A DNA stretch of 64,000 nucleotides from UBA4582 sp002389265 (GCA_943788825.1 CALSRT010000001.1:1-64000); one strand, 5' to 3'. Shown: positions 7,314 to 16,643, counted from the stretch's first letter. Numbers and translations are program-made. Notes: generated by a model from the sequence alone, not told the origin.

Positions 7314-9704
7314 ATGGTAAAAAACTATCCGCTGTTGGCGCTTGCTGCTCAAGACTGTCGTTGGCGCTGTGACCCCGATGTTTTAGGATTTAAGACGACC
7401 GCGGAATTGCACCCGGAACACCGTATTTTGGGTCAAGCTGATGCCGTTGATGCGCTCAGGTACGGTCTAGATAGCAGGGTTCATGGAAATAATGTTTTCG
7501 TCCGCGGCTTATCTGGCTTTGGTCGTATCGCACTTATCCACGAAATTATTGCCGAAACCGCGAAGGGTGCTATCAAAGTATCCGATCATTGCTATGTTCA
7601 TAATTTCGAGCAACCAGATCAGCCAAAATTGTTGGACCTGCCAACGGGTATGGGCCGACCTTTTACAGAAGCGATGGATGAGTTCGCAACGTTCGTCGAA
7701 GTAGAGCTTCCCGCCTATTTGAATTCCGATCTCGTTAAATCCAAACAGAAGCATTTGGTGGCTGTCACCCAGGAGGAAATCCAACGAATCGGCAGTCCCT
7801 TTGATGAAGCGCTGCACCAAGCTGGGTTGGCTATGGTGCCCATGACCATGGGGCAGAATATGTTGCCGGTGATATTACCAGTCATCGATAAAAAGCCGGT
7901 GCCTTACGACGAGCTCGAACAAATGCGCCGAGATGGCTTGTTAACGGCTGACCAGATCAGCGCCTTGTCAAAGAAGGTCGCTGAGTTTGAATTGAAGTTT
8001 GCCGATCTGGGTCAGAGTATTGGAGAAGTTCAGTTACAGCATCAGCAGGCGTGGCAGAATTTGATTGTTGATGAGGCCCGTCAGTTCGTCGGTGCCCGAG
8101 TCGCGGCGCTGACTCGAACTTTTAATATCACCAGTGTGCTGGGGTTTCTCGACGAAATCGTCACCGATTTAGTCACCCACCGACTCAAGGAGCCAAGTGC
8201 AACCTTGGATTTTTCGAGGCTTTACCGTGTGAACTTAGTGACAAGTCACGCAACTGACGCGCCTTTCCCGGTGATTAGCCTGACTAACCCCACGTTGACC
8301 AATCTGGTGGGCCAAATTGATCGGGAAGTCACCGCCAGTACGATGCTGATGCATTCAGATCATTTGATGATTAAACCGGGTGCACTCCTTGAAGCCGATG
8401 GCGGCTACCTGATTATAGAAGCTCAGGAAATTCTTTCAGAACCGGGCGCGTGGGCAACGCTCCTGCGGACGCTGAAAACAGGTTTGCTTGAAGTCAGTAA
8501 TCCTGATCCGCTGGGACTTTGGGGTGTCCCACAGCTACGCCCGCAACCCATCAAAATCGACGTTAAGGTAGTGCTCGTGGGTGATCCTGCCCTATATTTT
8601 CTGCTGGAAGAGTACGAGCCAAGGTTTGCGCCATTATTCAAGGTGCTGGCGGATTTCAGCGATACGCTGACTCGTGATCAGGCTGGTTATTCGGCGTATG
8701 CGAATGTCGTCGCCCGCCTGGTCAAAAGCGACCAGCTTCTGGCTTTCACGGCGGAAGCTGTAGCGGGTCTCATCGAGCAGGGTGCGAGAATCTGCGCGCA
8801 GCAGGGCCAGTTGAGCAGCCGTTTTGGCAGGATAGCCGACATTGCTCGAGAGGCCTCGTTCATCGCCCGCCGCGACGGTAACTCGATCGTCGATGCCAAG
8901 CATATCAAACTCAGTATTACCCAGGGCCGCCGCCGGGCCGAAATTCCTGCGCGGCGGTTCAAGCGTTTGTTAGCTGAGGGTAGCCTGCGAATTGATGTGG
9001 CGGGCAAAGTCATCGGCCAGATGAACGGATTGGCGGTGACTTCTGCGGGTCCTGTGATTTATGGCTTCCCTACTCGAATTACCGCGTCTATCGGTCCGGG
9101 AAATGCGGGTGCGGTGAACATCGAGCGCGAGTCGGACTTATCCGGGGCGGTACACACTAAGGGCTTTCTCATTTTGTCAGGTCTGTTGCGTTTTCTGCTG
9201 CGGCTAAAGCATCCAATGGCATTCTCGGCTGGGATTGCCTTTGAGCAAACCTACGGCGGCATTGATGGTGACTCGGCCTCTGGCGCTGAAATTTGCTGTT
9301 TGATCAGCGCCCTCACCGACTTGCCGATTCGGCAGGATCTAGCCATGACAGGGGCTGTAGACCAAAAGGGCAATATTTTGCCCGTTGGTGCTGTCAGCGA
9401 AAAGATCGAAGGCTTCTTTGAGGCTTGCCAGACCGTGGGCGCAACAGGTACCCAAGGGGTCATCATCCCCGCGGCGAATTCTCGAGAAATGATGCTCAGA
9501 GAGGACGTGCTTGAAGCGGTAGGGGCGGGGCAGTTTATGATTTATGCCGTGTCTAATATTTATCAGGCTCTCGGGCTGTTGCTTGATCGAGCCCCGGGTG
9601 AGGCGCTCGACCTTGAATATACCCAAGATACTATTCTCGCCATCGCCCAACATCGTGCGCACGAATACTGGGAAATCGCAAAAAGTCACAGGAGTTCGGA
9701 CTAA
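7314..9704 (+). CDS. Lon-like ATP-dependent serine protease (AAA_32/S16, LonH/YcbZ type)
   Basis: A 796-residue member of the Lon-related family with a split AAA region. An N-terminal P-loop-like segment (G65-L-S-G-F-G-R71-I72) lies near the start. A helical and coiled insert follows. The A-D-G-G-Y-L-I-I motif (Walker B region) is in the middle. The C-terminal Lon proteolytic domain has the Ser–Lys dyad at S654 (in D-G-D-S-A-S) and K697 (in S-E-K-I-E-G-F). The P-loop has Arg where the catalytic Lys is usual. I chose the ATG at 7314 because the N-terminus then begins as in homologues; in-frame starts further upstream would overlap the coiled-coil gene in another frame. Confidence 0.88.
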   Translation: MVKNYPLLALAAQDCRWRCDPDVLGFKTTAELHPEHRILGQADAVDALRYGLDSRVHGNNVFVRGLSGFGRIALIHEIIAETAKGAIKVSDHCYVHNFEQPDQPKLLDLPTGMGRPFTEAMDEFATFVEVELPAYLNSDLVKSKQKHLVAVTQEEIQRIGSPFDEALHQAGLAMVPMTMGQNMLPVILPVIDKKPVPYDELEQMRRDGLLTADQISALSKKVAEFELKFADLGQSIGEVQLQHQQAWQNLIVDEARQFVGARVAALTRTFNITSVLGFLDEIVTDLVTHRLKEPSATLDFSRLYRVNLVTSHATDAPFPVISLTNPTLTNLVGQIDREVTASTMLMHSDHLMIKPGALLEADGGYLIIEAQEILSEPGAWATLLRTLKTGLLEVSNPDPLGLWGVPQLRPQPIKIDVKVVLVGDPALYFLLEEYEPRFAPLFKVLADFSDTLTRDQAGYSAYANVVARLVKSDQLLAFTAEAVAGLIEQGARICAQQGQLSSRFGRIADIAREASFIARRDGNSIVDAKHIKLSITQGRRRAEIPARRFKRLLAEGSLRIDVAGKVIGQMNGLAVTSAGPVIYGFPTRITASIGPGNAGAVNIERESDLSGAVHTKGFLILSGLLRFLLRLKHPMAFSAGIAFEQTYGGIDGDSASGAEICCLISALTDLPIRQDLAMTGAVDQKGNILPVGAVSEKIEGFFEACQTVGATGTQGVIIPAANSREMMLREDVLEAVGAGQFMIYAVSNIYQALGLLLDRAPGEALDLEYTQDTILAIAQHRAHEYWEIAKSHRSSD

Positions 9705-9812
9705 AAGTGTTCGAAACAGACCGAAATACCCGTCTTTAAGCATTCCATGGTTTAGTCTTCAGTGCTTTTTCTGTATCTTTACCCGTCCTGAATTCGATAC
9801 GAAGTAGAACCG

Positions 9813-12413
9813 ATGAATAGCCGCGAATTGCGTAAGGCGTTTCTGGATTATTTTGCCAGCCAAGGCCACACGATTGTTGATAGCTCCTCTTTAGTACCTG
9901 ACAACGACCCGACGCTGTTATTCACTAATGCCGGCATGGTTCAGTTTAAGGAAGCACTGGCGTTTCGTGAAAACCGTGGCTATACCCGGGCAACCAGTTG
10001 CCAGCGCTGCATTCGGGCGGGTGGCAAGCACAATGATCTGGATAATGTCGGCTATACCGCCCGCCACCATACGTTCTTTGAGATGCTGGGCAACTTCAGT
10101 TTCGGTGATTACTTCAAGAAAGAGGCTATCGAGTTTGCCTGGGAGTTTCTGACCGAGGTGGTTAAACTGCCACCTGAACGTCTCTGGGTCACCGTGCATA
10201 CCGACGACGATGAGGCCGAAGCAATCTGGATCAATCATATTGGCTTCGATCCTAAGCGCATTACGCGCCTGGGAGACGATGATAACTTTTGGACCATGGG
10301 TGATACAGGGCCCTGTGGTCCCAGTTCAGAGATCTTTTGGGATCATGGCCCGTCTGTTCCTGGTGGCCCGCCTGGCAGTCCTGACGGCGACCTGGATCGT
10401 TATATTGAGATTTGGAATCTGGTATTCACCCAGTTTGACCGATCTGCTGACGGCACCCTGACACCGTTACCCAAGCCTTGTGTTGATACGGGCATGGGTC
10501 TCGAACGCTTAGCGGCAGTACTGCAGGATGTGCACACCAACTATGACATTGATCTGTTCCAGGCCCTCATTCATCGCGCTGCGAGTCTGCTGAATTGTAC
10601 TGATCTGCAGAATCCCTCGCTCAAGGTCATTGCCGATCATATTCGAGCCGCCGCGTTCCTCGTCGCAGATGGTGTCTTGCCGTCGAATGAAGGCCGGGGC
10701 TATGTCATGCGCAGGATCATTCGTCGCGCTTTGCGGCATGGCCATAAACTGCAGTCAACGCAGCCCTTCTTTCATCAATTGGTGGGCTGTCTGGTAGAGC
10801 AAATGGGAGATGCTTATCCCCTGTTACGTGCCACCCAAGGGCAGATCGAGCGCGTGTTACTGAAGGAAGAACAGCAGTTTGAGCTGACATTGGATCATGG
10901 CATGCGAATTCTCACCGAGGCGATTGGTACGCTCCAGGGGAATGAAATTCCAGGTGAAGTAGTCTTTAAACTCTATGACACGTTTGGTTTTCCCACGGAC
11001 CTAACCGCCGATATCGCCCGCGAGCGCGATCTGCAATTGGACATGCCGGGATTCGAGCGCGCCATGGAAGCTCAGCGGCAGCGAGCCCGTGCGGCGAGCA
11101 AATTTGGTGCGGTAGATATCGCCCATTATCAGGTGGACTCGACTACAGAGTTTGTTGGCTACAGTACCTTGCACGGCAAGAGTAAAGTGGTGGCGTTGTT
11201 TCTTGGAGACAGCGCGGTAGATTCCTTGACTGCTGATGATGAAGGGGTTGTCGTACTGGATAGTACGCCTTTCTATGCGGAATCAGGTGGCCAGGTTGGC
11301 GACAGTGGTCGGCTGTTAGGGAGTGATTTGGTGTTTGATGTTGTAGATACCATCAAGGCTGGCAATGCCTTTTTACATAAGGGTAAGTTGCTCGAGGGGT
11401 CGCTTACGGTGGGCGATGTGCTGAGCGCAGAGGTTGATCGCCTGCAGCGCGACGCGACTCGCTTGAACCATTCGGCGACGCACTTGCTCCATGCTGCGCT
11501 CAAAGAGGTGCTCGGCGAGCATGTTAATCAGCGTGGTTCTTTGGTCGATGCGGAGCGTTTTCGATTTGATTTCTCGCACTTCGAACCGATGACTCGAGTG
11601 GAAATTGGCAAGATCGAGCGTATTGTGAATGAGCAGATTCAGCGTAACTCTGAGATCGAGACCGAAATAATGGACCTCGAAGCCGCGCGTGCGAAGGGTG
11701 CCATGGCCTTGTTCGGTGAGAAATACTCTGAACAGGTGCGGGTTTTGACCATGGGTGAGGGATTCTCCATTGAATTGTGCGGTGGCACCCACGCCAGCCG
11801 GACTGGGGATATCGGGATTTTTCGAATTGTTACCGAACAAGGTATCGCCTCAGGGGTCCGTCGTATTGAAGGCGTCACTGGCTTGCGCGCGCTGGAGCGC
11901 ATCGAAGGCCTGGAAGCATCGTTGGCTGAGACCGCCGCGCTGTTGCGCGCAGACCAAGGCGGGATCGTGGCCAAGGTACGGTCGCTGCTTGAGCAGAATA
12001 AGAAGCTCGAGAAAGAGGTGGCTCAGTTGTCGATGAAGCTGGCGAGTGGTGCCGGCAGCGATCTGGCTGATGCGGTTATCGAGATCCATGGCGTCAAGGT
12101 GATCGTGAAAGACTTAGATGGCAGCGATCCGAAAGCACTGCCCGACGTGCTGGATCAGTTGAAGAACAAGCTTCAATCAGGTGTTGTTGTCCTGGCCTGT
12201 GTGACCGACGGTAAAGTCGCCATGATCGCTGGCGTGACCAAGGATTTAACGGCGCGCGTTAATGCTGGAGCGCTGGTGAATCATGTCGCCACTCAGGTCG
12301 GCGGTAAAGGCGGTGGTAGACCAGACATGGCTAGGGCCGGCGGTACTGAACCCCAAGGTCTGGCCGCTGCGCTAGCATCGGTGACGCCCTACCTTGAGGA
12401 AGTTTTGGGCTAA
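9813..12413 (+). CDS. alaS: alanyl-tRNA synthetase
   Basis: Charges tRNA-Ala and edits mischarged Ser and Gly. At 866 residues it is typical of bacterial AlaRS. The class II catalytic core is at the N-terminus (motifs around F-T-N-A-G-M and R-x-x-x-x-x-C-x-R-A-G-G-K-H). The editing domain has the Zn ligands H553 and H557, plus C656 and H660 in C-G-G-T-H. The C-terminal C-Ala domain ends with the Gly-rich G-G-K-G-G-G-R-P-D-M motif. It sits before lysC and csrA as in many gammaproteobacteria, here separated from recX by about 3.9 kb of extra genes. Confidence 0.99.
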   Translation: MNSRELRKAFLDYFASQGHTIVDSSSLVPDNDPTLLFTNAGMVQFKEALAFRENRGYTRATSCQRCIRAGGKHNDLDNVGYTARHHTFFEMLGNFSFGDYFKKEAIEFAWEFLTEVVKLPPERLWVTVHTDDDEAEAIWINHIGFDPKRITRLGDDDNFWTMGDTGPCGPSSEIFWDHGPSVPGGPPGSPDGDLDRYIEIWNLVFTQFDRSADGTLTPLPKPCVDTGMGLERLAAVLQDVHTNYDIDLFQALIHRAASLLNCTDLQNPSLKVIADHIRAAAFLVADGVLPSNEGRGYVMRRIIRRALRHGHKLQSTQPFFHQLVGCLVEQMGDAYPLLRATQGQIERVLLKEEQQFELTLDHGMRILTEAIGTLQGNEIPGEVVFKLYDTFGFPTDLTADIARERDLQLDMPGFERAMEAQRQRARAASKFGAVDIAHYQVDSTTEFVGYSTLHGKSKVVALFLGDSAVDSLTADDEGVVVLDSTPFYAESGGQVGDSGRLLGSDLVFDVVDTIKAGNAFLHKGKLLEGSLTVGDVLSAEVDRLQRDATRLNHSATHLLHAALKEVLGEHVNQRGSLVDAERFRFDFSHFEPMTRVEIGKIERIVNEQIQRNSEIETEIMDLEAARAKGAMALFGEKYSEQVRVLTMGEGFSIELCGGTHASRTGDIGIFRIVTEQGIASGVRRIEGVTGLRALERIEGLEASLAETAALLRADQGGIVAKVRSLLEQNKKLEKEVAQLSMKLASGAGSDLADAVIEIHGVKVIVKDLDGSDPKALPDVLDQLKNKLQSGVVVLACVTDGKVAMIAGVTKDLTARVNAGALVNHVATQVGGKGGGRPDMARAGGTEPQGLAAALASVTPYLEEVLG

Positions 12414-12583
12414 ACCGATTGTTTCTGCTGGGTTTCAGCGGCTAGAATGGCGATGCCGTTAATGACTCAGGTAGCTAATGATGAGCAGCTGACGGCTAGT
12501 CATAAAGGTCTTAAAATTGGATGTGACGCTTGGGAGTGGGTAGCCTCAGCATCATCGTTAACGCTTTACCCTCGGCACTCTGT

Positions 12584-13801
12584 ATGTCTTTAATCGTTCA
12601 AAAGTATGGTGGGACTTCGGTGGCGACCGTCGCTCATCTCGACAACGTTGCTCGAAGAATTATCGCGACCCAAGCAAAAGGTCATGATGTGGTGGTGGTT
12701 GTGTCTGCCATGGGCCACGAGACCGATCGGTTGGATGATTTGGCGCGCCAGGTAGGTATTACTCCGGAAACCCATCGAGAAGTCGATGTGCTGCTGTCTA
12801 CTGGCGAGCAGGTAACCACCGCATTGCTGTCGATGGTGTTGGCTAATCACGGTTGCCGCGCGCGCTCCTATACTGGCGGTCAAATTAAGATCCTGACGGA
12901 TTCAGCTCACACCAAGGCCCGTATCCTGGATATTGAGTGCGAACGCCTCCAGGCAGACTTGGATAGCGGCGTCGTTGCTGTTGTCGCTGGTTTTCAGGGT
13001 GTTGATGTGCAAGGCCGCATCACGACCCTGGGGCGGGGTGGTTCAGACACGACAGCGGTGGCATTGGCGGCGGCTTTAGGCGCTGACGAATGTCAAATTT
13101 ATACGGATGTGGATGGTGTCTACACCACGGATCCACGAGTTGTCGACAGCGCTCGTTGCCTGGAACGACTGACCTTTGAGGAGATGCTTGAGCTGGCGAG
13201 TCTCGGTTCCGGAGTGCTGCATACTCGGGCAGTGGAGTTTGCCAGCAAATATAAGGTACCAATCCGCGTGCTCTCGAGCTTTAACGACTCAAAAGGCACA
13301 CTAATTACGAATGAGGATGATTCAGGTATGGAACAACCGATTATTTCCGGCATCGCATTTACCCAGGATGAGGCCAAGCTTACGGTGTTGGGTGTCAAGG
13401 ATGTCCCTGGTATTGCCTCAAAGATCCTTGGGCCTATCAGTGATGCGAATATTGAAGTAGATATGATTGTCCAGAACGTCGCTGCTGACATGAGTACAGA
13501 TTTTACCTTTACCGTCAGCCGAACTGACTACGATCAGGCGTTGTTAGTCCTGCAGAGCGTGGCAAGCCAGATCGATGCCAGGGAAATTAGTGGCGACAAT
13601 AAAATTGCCAAGGTGTCTCTTGTCGGTGTTGGTATGCGTTCTCATGCGGGGGTTGCAACGAAAATGTTCCGTACGCTGGCCTCAGAATCCATCAATATAC
13701 AAATGATATCGACTTCAGAAATCAAAATCTCTGTGGTAATTGACGAGAAGTATTTAGAGTTGGCGGTTCGAGCATTGCACGCAGCATTCGAGCTTGAGTG
13801 A
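12584..13801 (+). CDS. lysC: aspartate kinase
   Basis: Phosphorylates aspartate, the first step to Lys, Thr, Met and diaminopimelate. 405 residues. The amino-acid kinase domain opens with K7-Y-G-G-T-S12 and includes L-G-R-G-G-S-D-T-T-A. Two ACT domains fill the C-terminal third (F-T-Q-D-E-A-K-L-T-V and V-S-L-V-G-V-G-M regions) and provide feedback inhibition. The ATG at 12584 gives the family's usual start; an upstream in-frame start at 12530 would add 18 unlike residues. An internal second start for a beta subunit, known in some relatives, cannot be judged here. Confidence 0.97.
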   Translation: MSLIVQKYGGTSVATVAHLDNVARRIIATQAKGHDVVVVVSAMGHETDRLDDLARQVGITPETHREVDVLLSTGEQVTTALLSMVLANHGCRARSYTGGQIKILTDSAHTKARILDIECERLQADLDSGVVAVVAGFQGVDVQGRITTLGRGGSDTTAVALAAALGADECQIYTDVDGVYTTDPRVVDSARCLERLTFEEMLELASLGSGVLHTRAVEFASKYKVPIRVLSSFNDSKGTLITNEDDSGMEQPIISGIAFTQDEAKLTVLGVKDVPGIASKILGPISDANIEVDMIVQNVAADMSTDFTFTVSRTDYDQALLVLQSVASQIDAREISGDNKIAKVSLVGVGMRSHAGVATKMFRTLASESINIQMISTSEIKISVVIDEKYLELAVRALHAAFELE

Positions 13802-14027
13802 GTTTCTATTCGAACACCTTCGTTGGGCCGAAAGCATAACGCGAGGCTAAAGCGCATGCCCAAGGACGAAAGGCATCAAAAAAGGCCGGTAAATAGTTTG
13901 TTTTTCCATTAAAGTAAAAGGCCCATCAGCGAGAGGTTCAAATCGCTCGATGGTTTAATGAGCTGGTGTATACAGCTCGCGTGAGGCGAAAGCCAGATTG
14001 TGTATAGAGTAATTGTAGTGGTGGCGT

Positions 14028-14040
14028 GAACCGGAGGTTC
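14028..14040 (+). promoter_or_regulatory. csrA leader hairpin presenting GGA over the ribosome-binding site
   Basis: GAACCGGAGGTTC can fold into a 5-bp stem (GAACC/GGTTC) with the triplet GGA as the loop. The Shine-Dalgarno GGAGG (14033–14037) is in it, 5 bases before the csrA ATG. A GGA in a hairpin loop overlapping a ribosome-binding site is the known type of CsrA binding site, so this suggests translational autoregulation. Confidence 0.65.
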
Positions 14041-14042
14041 CG

Positions 14043-14243
14043 ATGTTAATATTAACGCGGCGAGTTGGCGAAATCCTGATGATCGGTGATGAGGTCACGG
14101 TAACAGTCTTGGGTGTAAAAGGTAATCAGGTGCGGATAGGTGTTGATGCGCCGAAGCATGTTGCTGTTCACCGCGAAGAGATTTATCAGCGCATTCAGGC
14201 TGAAGGCGAAGATCTCGACGGCACCGAAGCGCCAGAAGAGTAA
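14043..14243 (+). CDS. csrA: carbon storage regulator, RNA-binding CsrA
   Basis: A 66-residue homodimeric RNA-binding protein that represses or stabilises mRNAs by binding GGA motifs. It starts M-L-I-L-T-R-R-V-G-E, and the conserved R-I-G-V-D-A-P and V-H-R-E-E-I-Y segments are intact. The C-terminal tail is acidic. The start codon follows a strong GGAGG site that itself sits in a GGA-loop hairpin. Placement after alaS–lysC is standard. Confidence 0.98.
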   Translation: MLILTRRVGEILMIGDEVTVTVLGVKGNQVRIGVDAPKHVAVHREEIYQRIQAEGEDLDGTEAPEE

Positions 14244-14577
14244 TCTGGCACGGCCATCGGGTCATCTGTCGATCAGGCGATTTGCGGAACGTGCGAAGGC
14301 AAACCGACAATGGCCGGTCGGGTGCACGCCCGGGGCCGATCATTCCAGCGTGGTCCAGCAGCTAGCGACCAAGGTAGCCCTCCCCCCGCACAACCTGCCA
14401 AAATATCTGGGTGACCTTACCGTAAGCTTAGCCAGTGAGATTGTACTGGCCTCCGCAAAGTTACTCACCCTTCGAGCATGGCGAATAAACCGGAGTCATC
14501 GGCACGACGGCCTTTTGATGCCAGTCTAAATTGACGCTTTTAATCTGCAGTCTTAAGCTGCAGTCTATGCCTCTGTA
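14244..14577. other. intergenic region between csrA and desaturase
   Basis: A 334-bp gap between convergent csrA and the desaturase gene. In many relatives a tRNA follows csrA, but I see no cloverleaf here. A GC-rich segment around 14310–14345 may fold. The last part has a 13-bp direct duplication (AATCTGCAGTCTT at 14542 and AAGCTGCAGTCTA at 14555). No gene is supported; the forward frame through it overlaps csrA and has unlikely composition. Confidence 0.55.
14542..14567. repeat. 13-bp direct duplication
   Basis: AATCTGCAGTCTT (14542–14554) is followed at once by AAGCTGCAGTCTA (14555–14567), with two differences. It is a short member of the 13-bp repeat theme seen in other gaps. Confidence 0.7.
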
Positions 14578-15483
14578 TCAGGCGTAAGTCACATTCTTCA
14601 GCAGGTTAAAGTACCCATGTTGGAACTTTATGTCTTGGTAATAGCCTTTGTTCAATAACATATTGTGCAGTGTCCGCAGGCGATATATGGGCACTGATGC
14701 CAGCATGTGATGCTCAAGGTGGTAGCTCACCTGGTGAGGCGCAATCAAAAAGCGCTCTAACGGATTGAGATACAGTGTCCGGGTATTCTGCCGTGGGTCT
14801 TGGTCTAACAGGTTTGGTACCCCGGCATGCTCGCCAATTTGTCGGATTCTAACGACCAACATATGGCTGGTCATGAACGCAAGAATCCAAACCAGATAAA
14901 GCCAGGCGTGACCGAAGGCGGTAAGAATGGCGAGCAGCACCAAGTTAACGCCGATACTACGAATCATATATTCTCTAACCTCCGGCTTTAATTCATTCAG
15001 GCGGCTGACACCGCGGTAGATAGATTTGATTCTGCGCCAGCCTAGCTGTCCCGTCAGATCGCGAATGACCTTGCGTTTCAGGCTGGTTCGACTGATGGGA
15101 TATGCCTGGTAGTTAGGTGCATCAGGGTCATCAATAGTGCCGGCAGATTGATGATGTTTTAAATGGGTCTTCATGTAACTCTTACGGTCAGAGAACACCC
15201 AATACCCCGAGAGCCATTTGCTCGCAAAATCATTCAGTCGACTTGAGTTGAATAATGACTGATGGCCAGTCTCGTGGACGATGATGCCGAGGCCCAGTTG
15301 TCTGGCACCAAGGACAAAAAGTCCAATCAATAAGCTGACTGGGTTCGGGTAATTGGCAAGCAAAACGAAGGTGAGGATAATCACCAGCCAGTCAAAGCCG
15401 ACGATGCTGGCGCCGCGCCAGTTACTACGTTGAGTGACCTGGCGAAATTCTTCTGGGGTCAGTAATTCTTTAATAGGTTGCAC
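14578..15483 (-). CDS. membrane fatty acid desaturase family protein
   Basis: A 301-residue integral membrane di-iron oxygenase-like protein. The three histidine boxes are complete: H70-E-T-G-H74, H107-L-K-H-H111 and H255-L-E-H-H259. Hydrophobic segments lie at about 25–65 and 170–205. It probably desaturates or hydroxylates an acyl or lipid substrate; the substrate cannot be read from the sequence. It starts 20 bases after the PaaX-like regulator on the same strand, so the two probably form one transcript. Confidence 0.88.
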   Translation of the reverse strand: MQPIKELLTPEEFRQVTQRSNWRGASIVGFDWLVIILTFVLLANYPNPVSLLIGLFVLGARQLGLGIIVHETGHQSLFNSSRLNDFASKWLSGYWVFSDRKSYMKTHLKHHQSAGTIDDPDAPNYQAYPISRTSLKRKVIRDLTGQLGWRRIKSIYRGVSRLNELKPEVREYMIRSIGVNLVLLAILTAFGHAWLYLVWILAFMTSHMLVVRIRQIGEHAGVPNLLDQDPRQNTRTLYLNPLERFLIAPHQVSYHLEHHMLASVPIYRLRTLHNMLLNKGYYQDIKFQHGYFNLLKNVTYA

Positions 15484-15503
15484 GGTCGGTAATGCTCCAG
15501 AGT

Positions 15504-16310
15504 TTATTGGAAGGCCAATTTTGCGGTAGGTATACTAGAAGGTTTGTCAGTCTCGGCGTCTGCCCATAGCTCGCGACCCATGCGGTCATAGTCGAGCATG
15601 GCCTGCCAGAGTGCTTGTCGAGGCTCGCTTGCAAGAAATTCTGCGGGTAATAACGGATCCTTGGCGAGGACTTGAATGGCGTGGCCGCCCAAATAGAACG
15701 TCTCTTTCATCGCGGTTTGTCTTGGCAGGCGGTGCAAGGTGGCCATGCTCTCACTCAAGGATTGATGGGTCTGTAGGTACGACTTGGTTAGGGCTGCTAC
15801 ATCGAACTGTGCGTGCCAATGCTTCTGCCAACGGGCATGGATGGTAGCATTACTGGCGAGCACGGTATCGGCACTGATGCCGAGCTGGAACAAACGCTGT
15901 TCCAGCAGCCGATGAGTCAAGGCCAGGTTGTCTGGCCGAACCCAGCACTCAGAAGACGCGGGTCGAAAACCGTGGCTGTACAATGCCCAGTGGTGACGGC
16001 TCTGGTTGTTAGCGTCCGCATTGGCGCTACTGGCAGCGAGGAGCCAGGTGTGTGTCCATGGTTTGGTGCGGTCCTCGCCGAGTCGCCAGGATTCTATAAA
16101 GTCATTTACTGGATCGAGAGCTTCAGCCAAGCGGTAAGCGCCTCTGGCAAAGTTAACAATTGAACCTTTTGCGGCCAGTCGCGACAGGTTCACTCGCATC
16201 TGGTTTTCGCTGCAACCAAACATGGCGCCGGTCGCCATAATATTCGCGACGCTGGTACCGCGTTCCATGTAAGTGCGCAGTAGGTCGAGGATGATGTTGA
16301 CGGGTTTCAT
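15504..16310 (-). CDS. PaaX-family transcriptional regulator
   Basis: A 268-residue protein with an N-terminal winged-helix domain (residues about 5–65; R-T-Y-M-E-R-G, then M-R-V-N-L-S-R-L-A-A-K-G and the wing F-A-R-G-A-Y-R-L). A PaaX-like central and C-terminal domain follows, ending in W-x-x-M-L-D-Y-D-R-M-G-R-E-L-W. PaaX itself represses phenylacetate genes and responds to the CoA ester. Here the gene lies next to a desaturase, and no paa catabolic cluster is adjacent, although a PaaK-like ligase lies 33 kb away. Its ligand is unknown; an acyl-CoA is a reasonable guess. Confidence 0.8.
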   Translation of the reverse strand: MKPVNIILDLLRTYMERGTSVANIMATGAMFGCSENQMRVNLSRLAAKGSIVNFARGAYRLAEALDPVNDFIESWRLGEDRTKPWTHTWLLAASSANADANNQSRHHWALYSHGFRPASSECWVRPDNLALTHRLLEQRLFQLGISADTVLASNATIHARWQKHWHAQFDVAALTKSYLQTHQSLSESMATLHRLPRQTAMKETFYLGGHAIQVLAKDPLLPAEFLASEPRQALWQAMLDYDRMGRELWADAETDKPSSIPTAKLAFQ

Positions 16311-16526
16311 AGCCGGCTTCGCAAGATATAAGCATCGTAGGATGATGTGCTCCCAGTGTAATCCTAGTGAGCCGAATATTACAGCTTCCGTCGATTATTT
16401 AGTGAATTGTGTAATATTGATGGCGGCGATTCACAGTGGTTACTTTCAGATGAGGGCAAATCATGAGATTAGCGGGGCTCAAGAGTGAATTGATGGGGTC
16501 TAATCGCGAGTTAAGCGAGAAGCAAG

Positions 16527-16555
16527 TTGACGGGACCTAGTCACATCATGATAAT
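16527..16555 (+). promoter_or_regulatory. sigma-70 promoter of tRNA-Arg(ACG)
   Basis: A -35 element TTGACG (16527–16532) and a -10 element GATAAT (16550–16555) are separated by exactly 17 bp. The tRNA begins 12 bases after the -10. A GC-rich stretch (CGCG) between the -10 and the start is typical of stable-RNA promoters. Confidence 0.8.
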
Positions 16556-16566
16556 ACGCGTTCTTT

Positions 16567-16643
16567 GCGCTGGTAGCTCAGCTGGATAGAGTACCTGGCT
16601 ACGAACCAGGCGGTCGGGGGTTCGAATCCCTCCCAGCGCACCA
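16567..16643 (+). tRNA. tRNA-Arg (anticodon ACG)
   Basis: Complete cloverleaf of 77 bases with encoded CCA. The acceptor stem GCGCTGG pairs with CCAGCGC. The D arm is GCTCAGCTGGATAGAGT, the anticodon stem is CTGGC/ACCAG around ACG, and the T arm has TTCGAAT. ACG is read as ICG after deamination, decoding CGU, CGC and CGA. Confidence 0.98.

Noticed and set aside
11373..11840. 155-residue minus frame opposite alaS
   Set aside because: It is a shadow of alaS codon use; alaS is complete and well supported.
14140..14529. 129-residue plus frame overlapping csrA and the following gap
   Set aside because: It overlaps csrA in another frame, has no ribosome-binding site, and has no recognisable composition.
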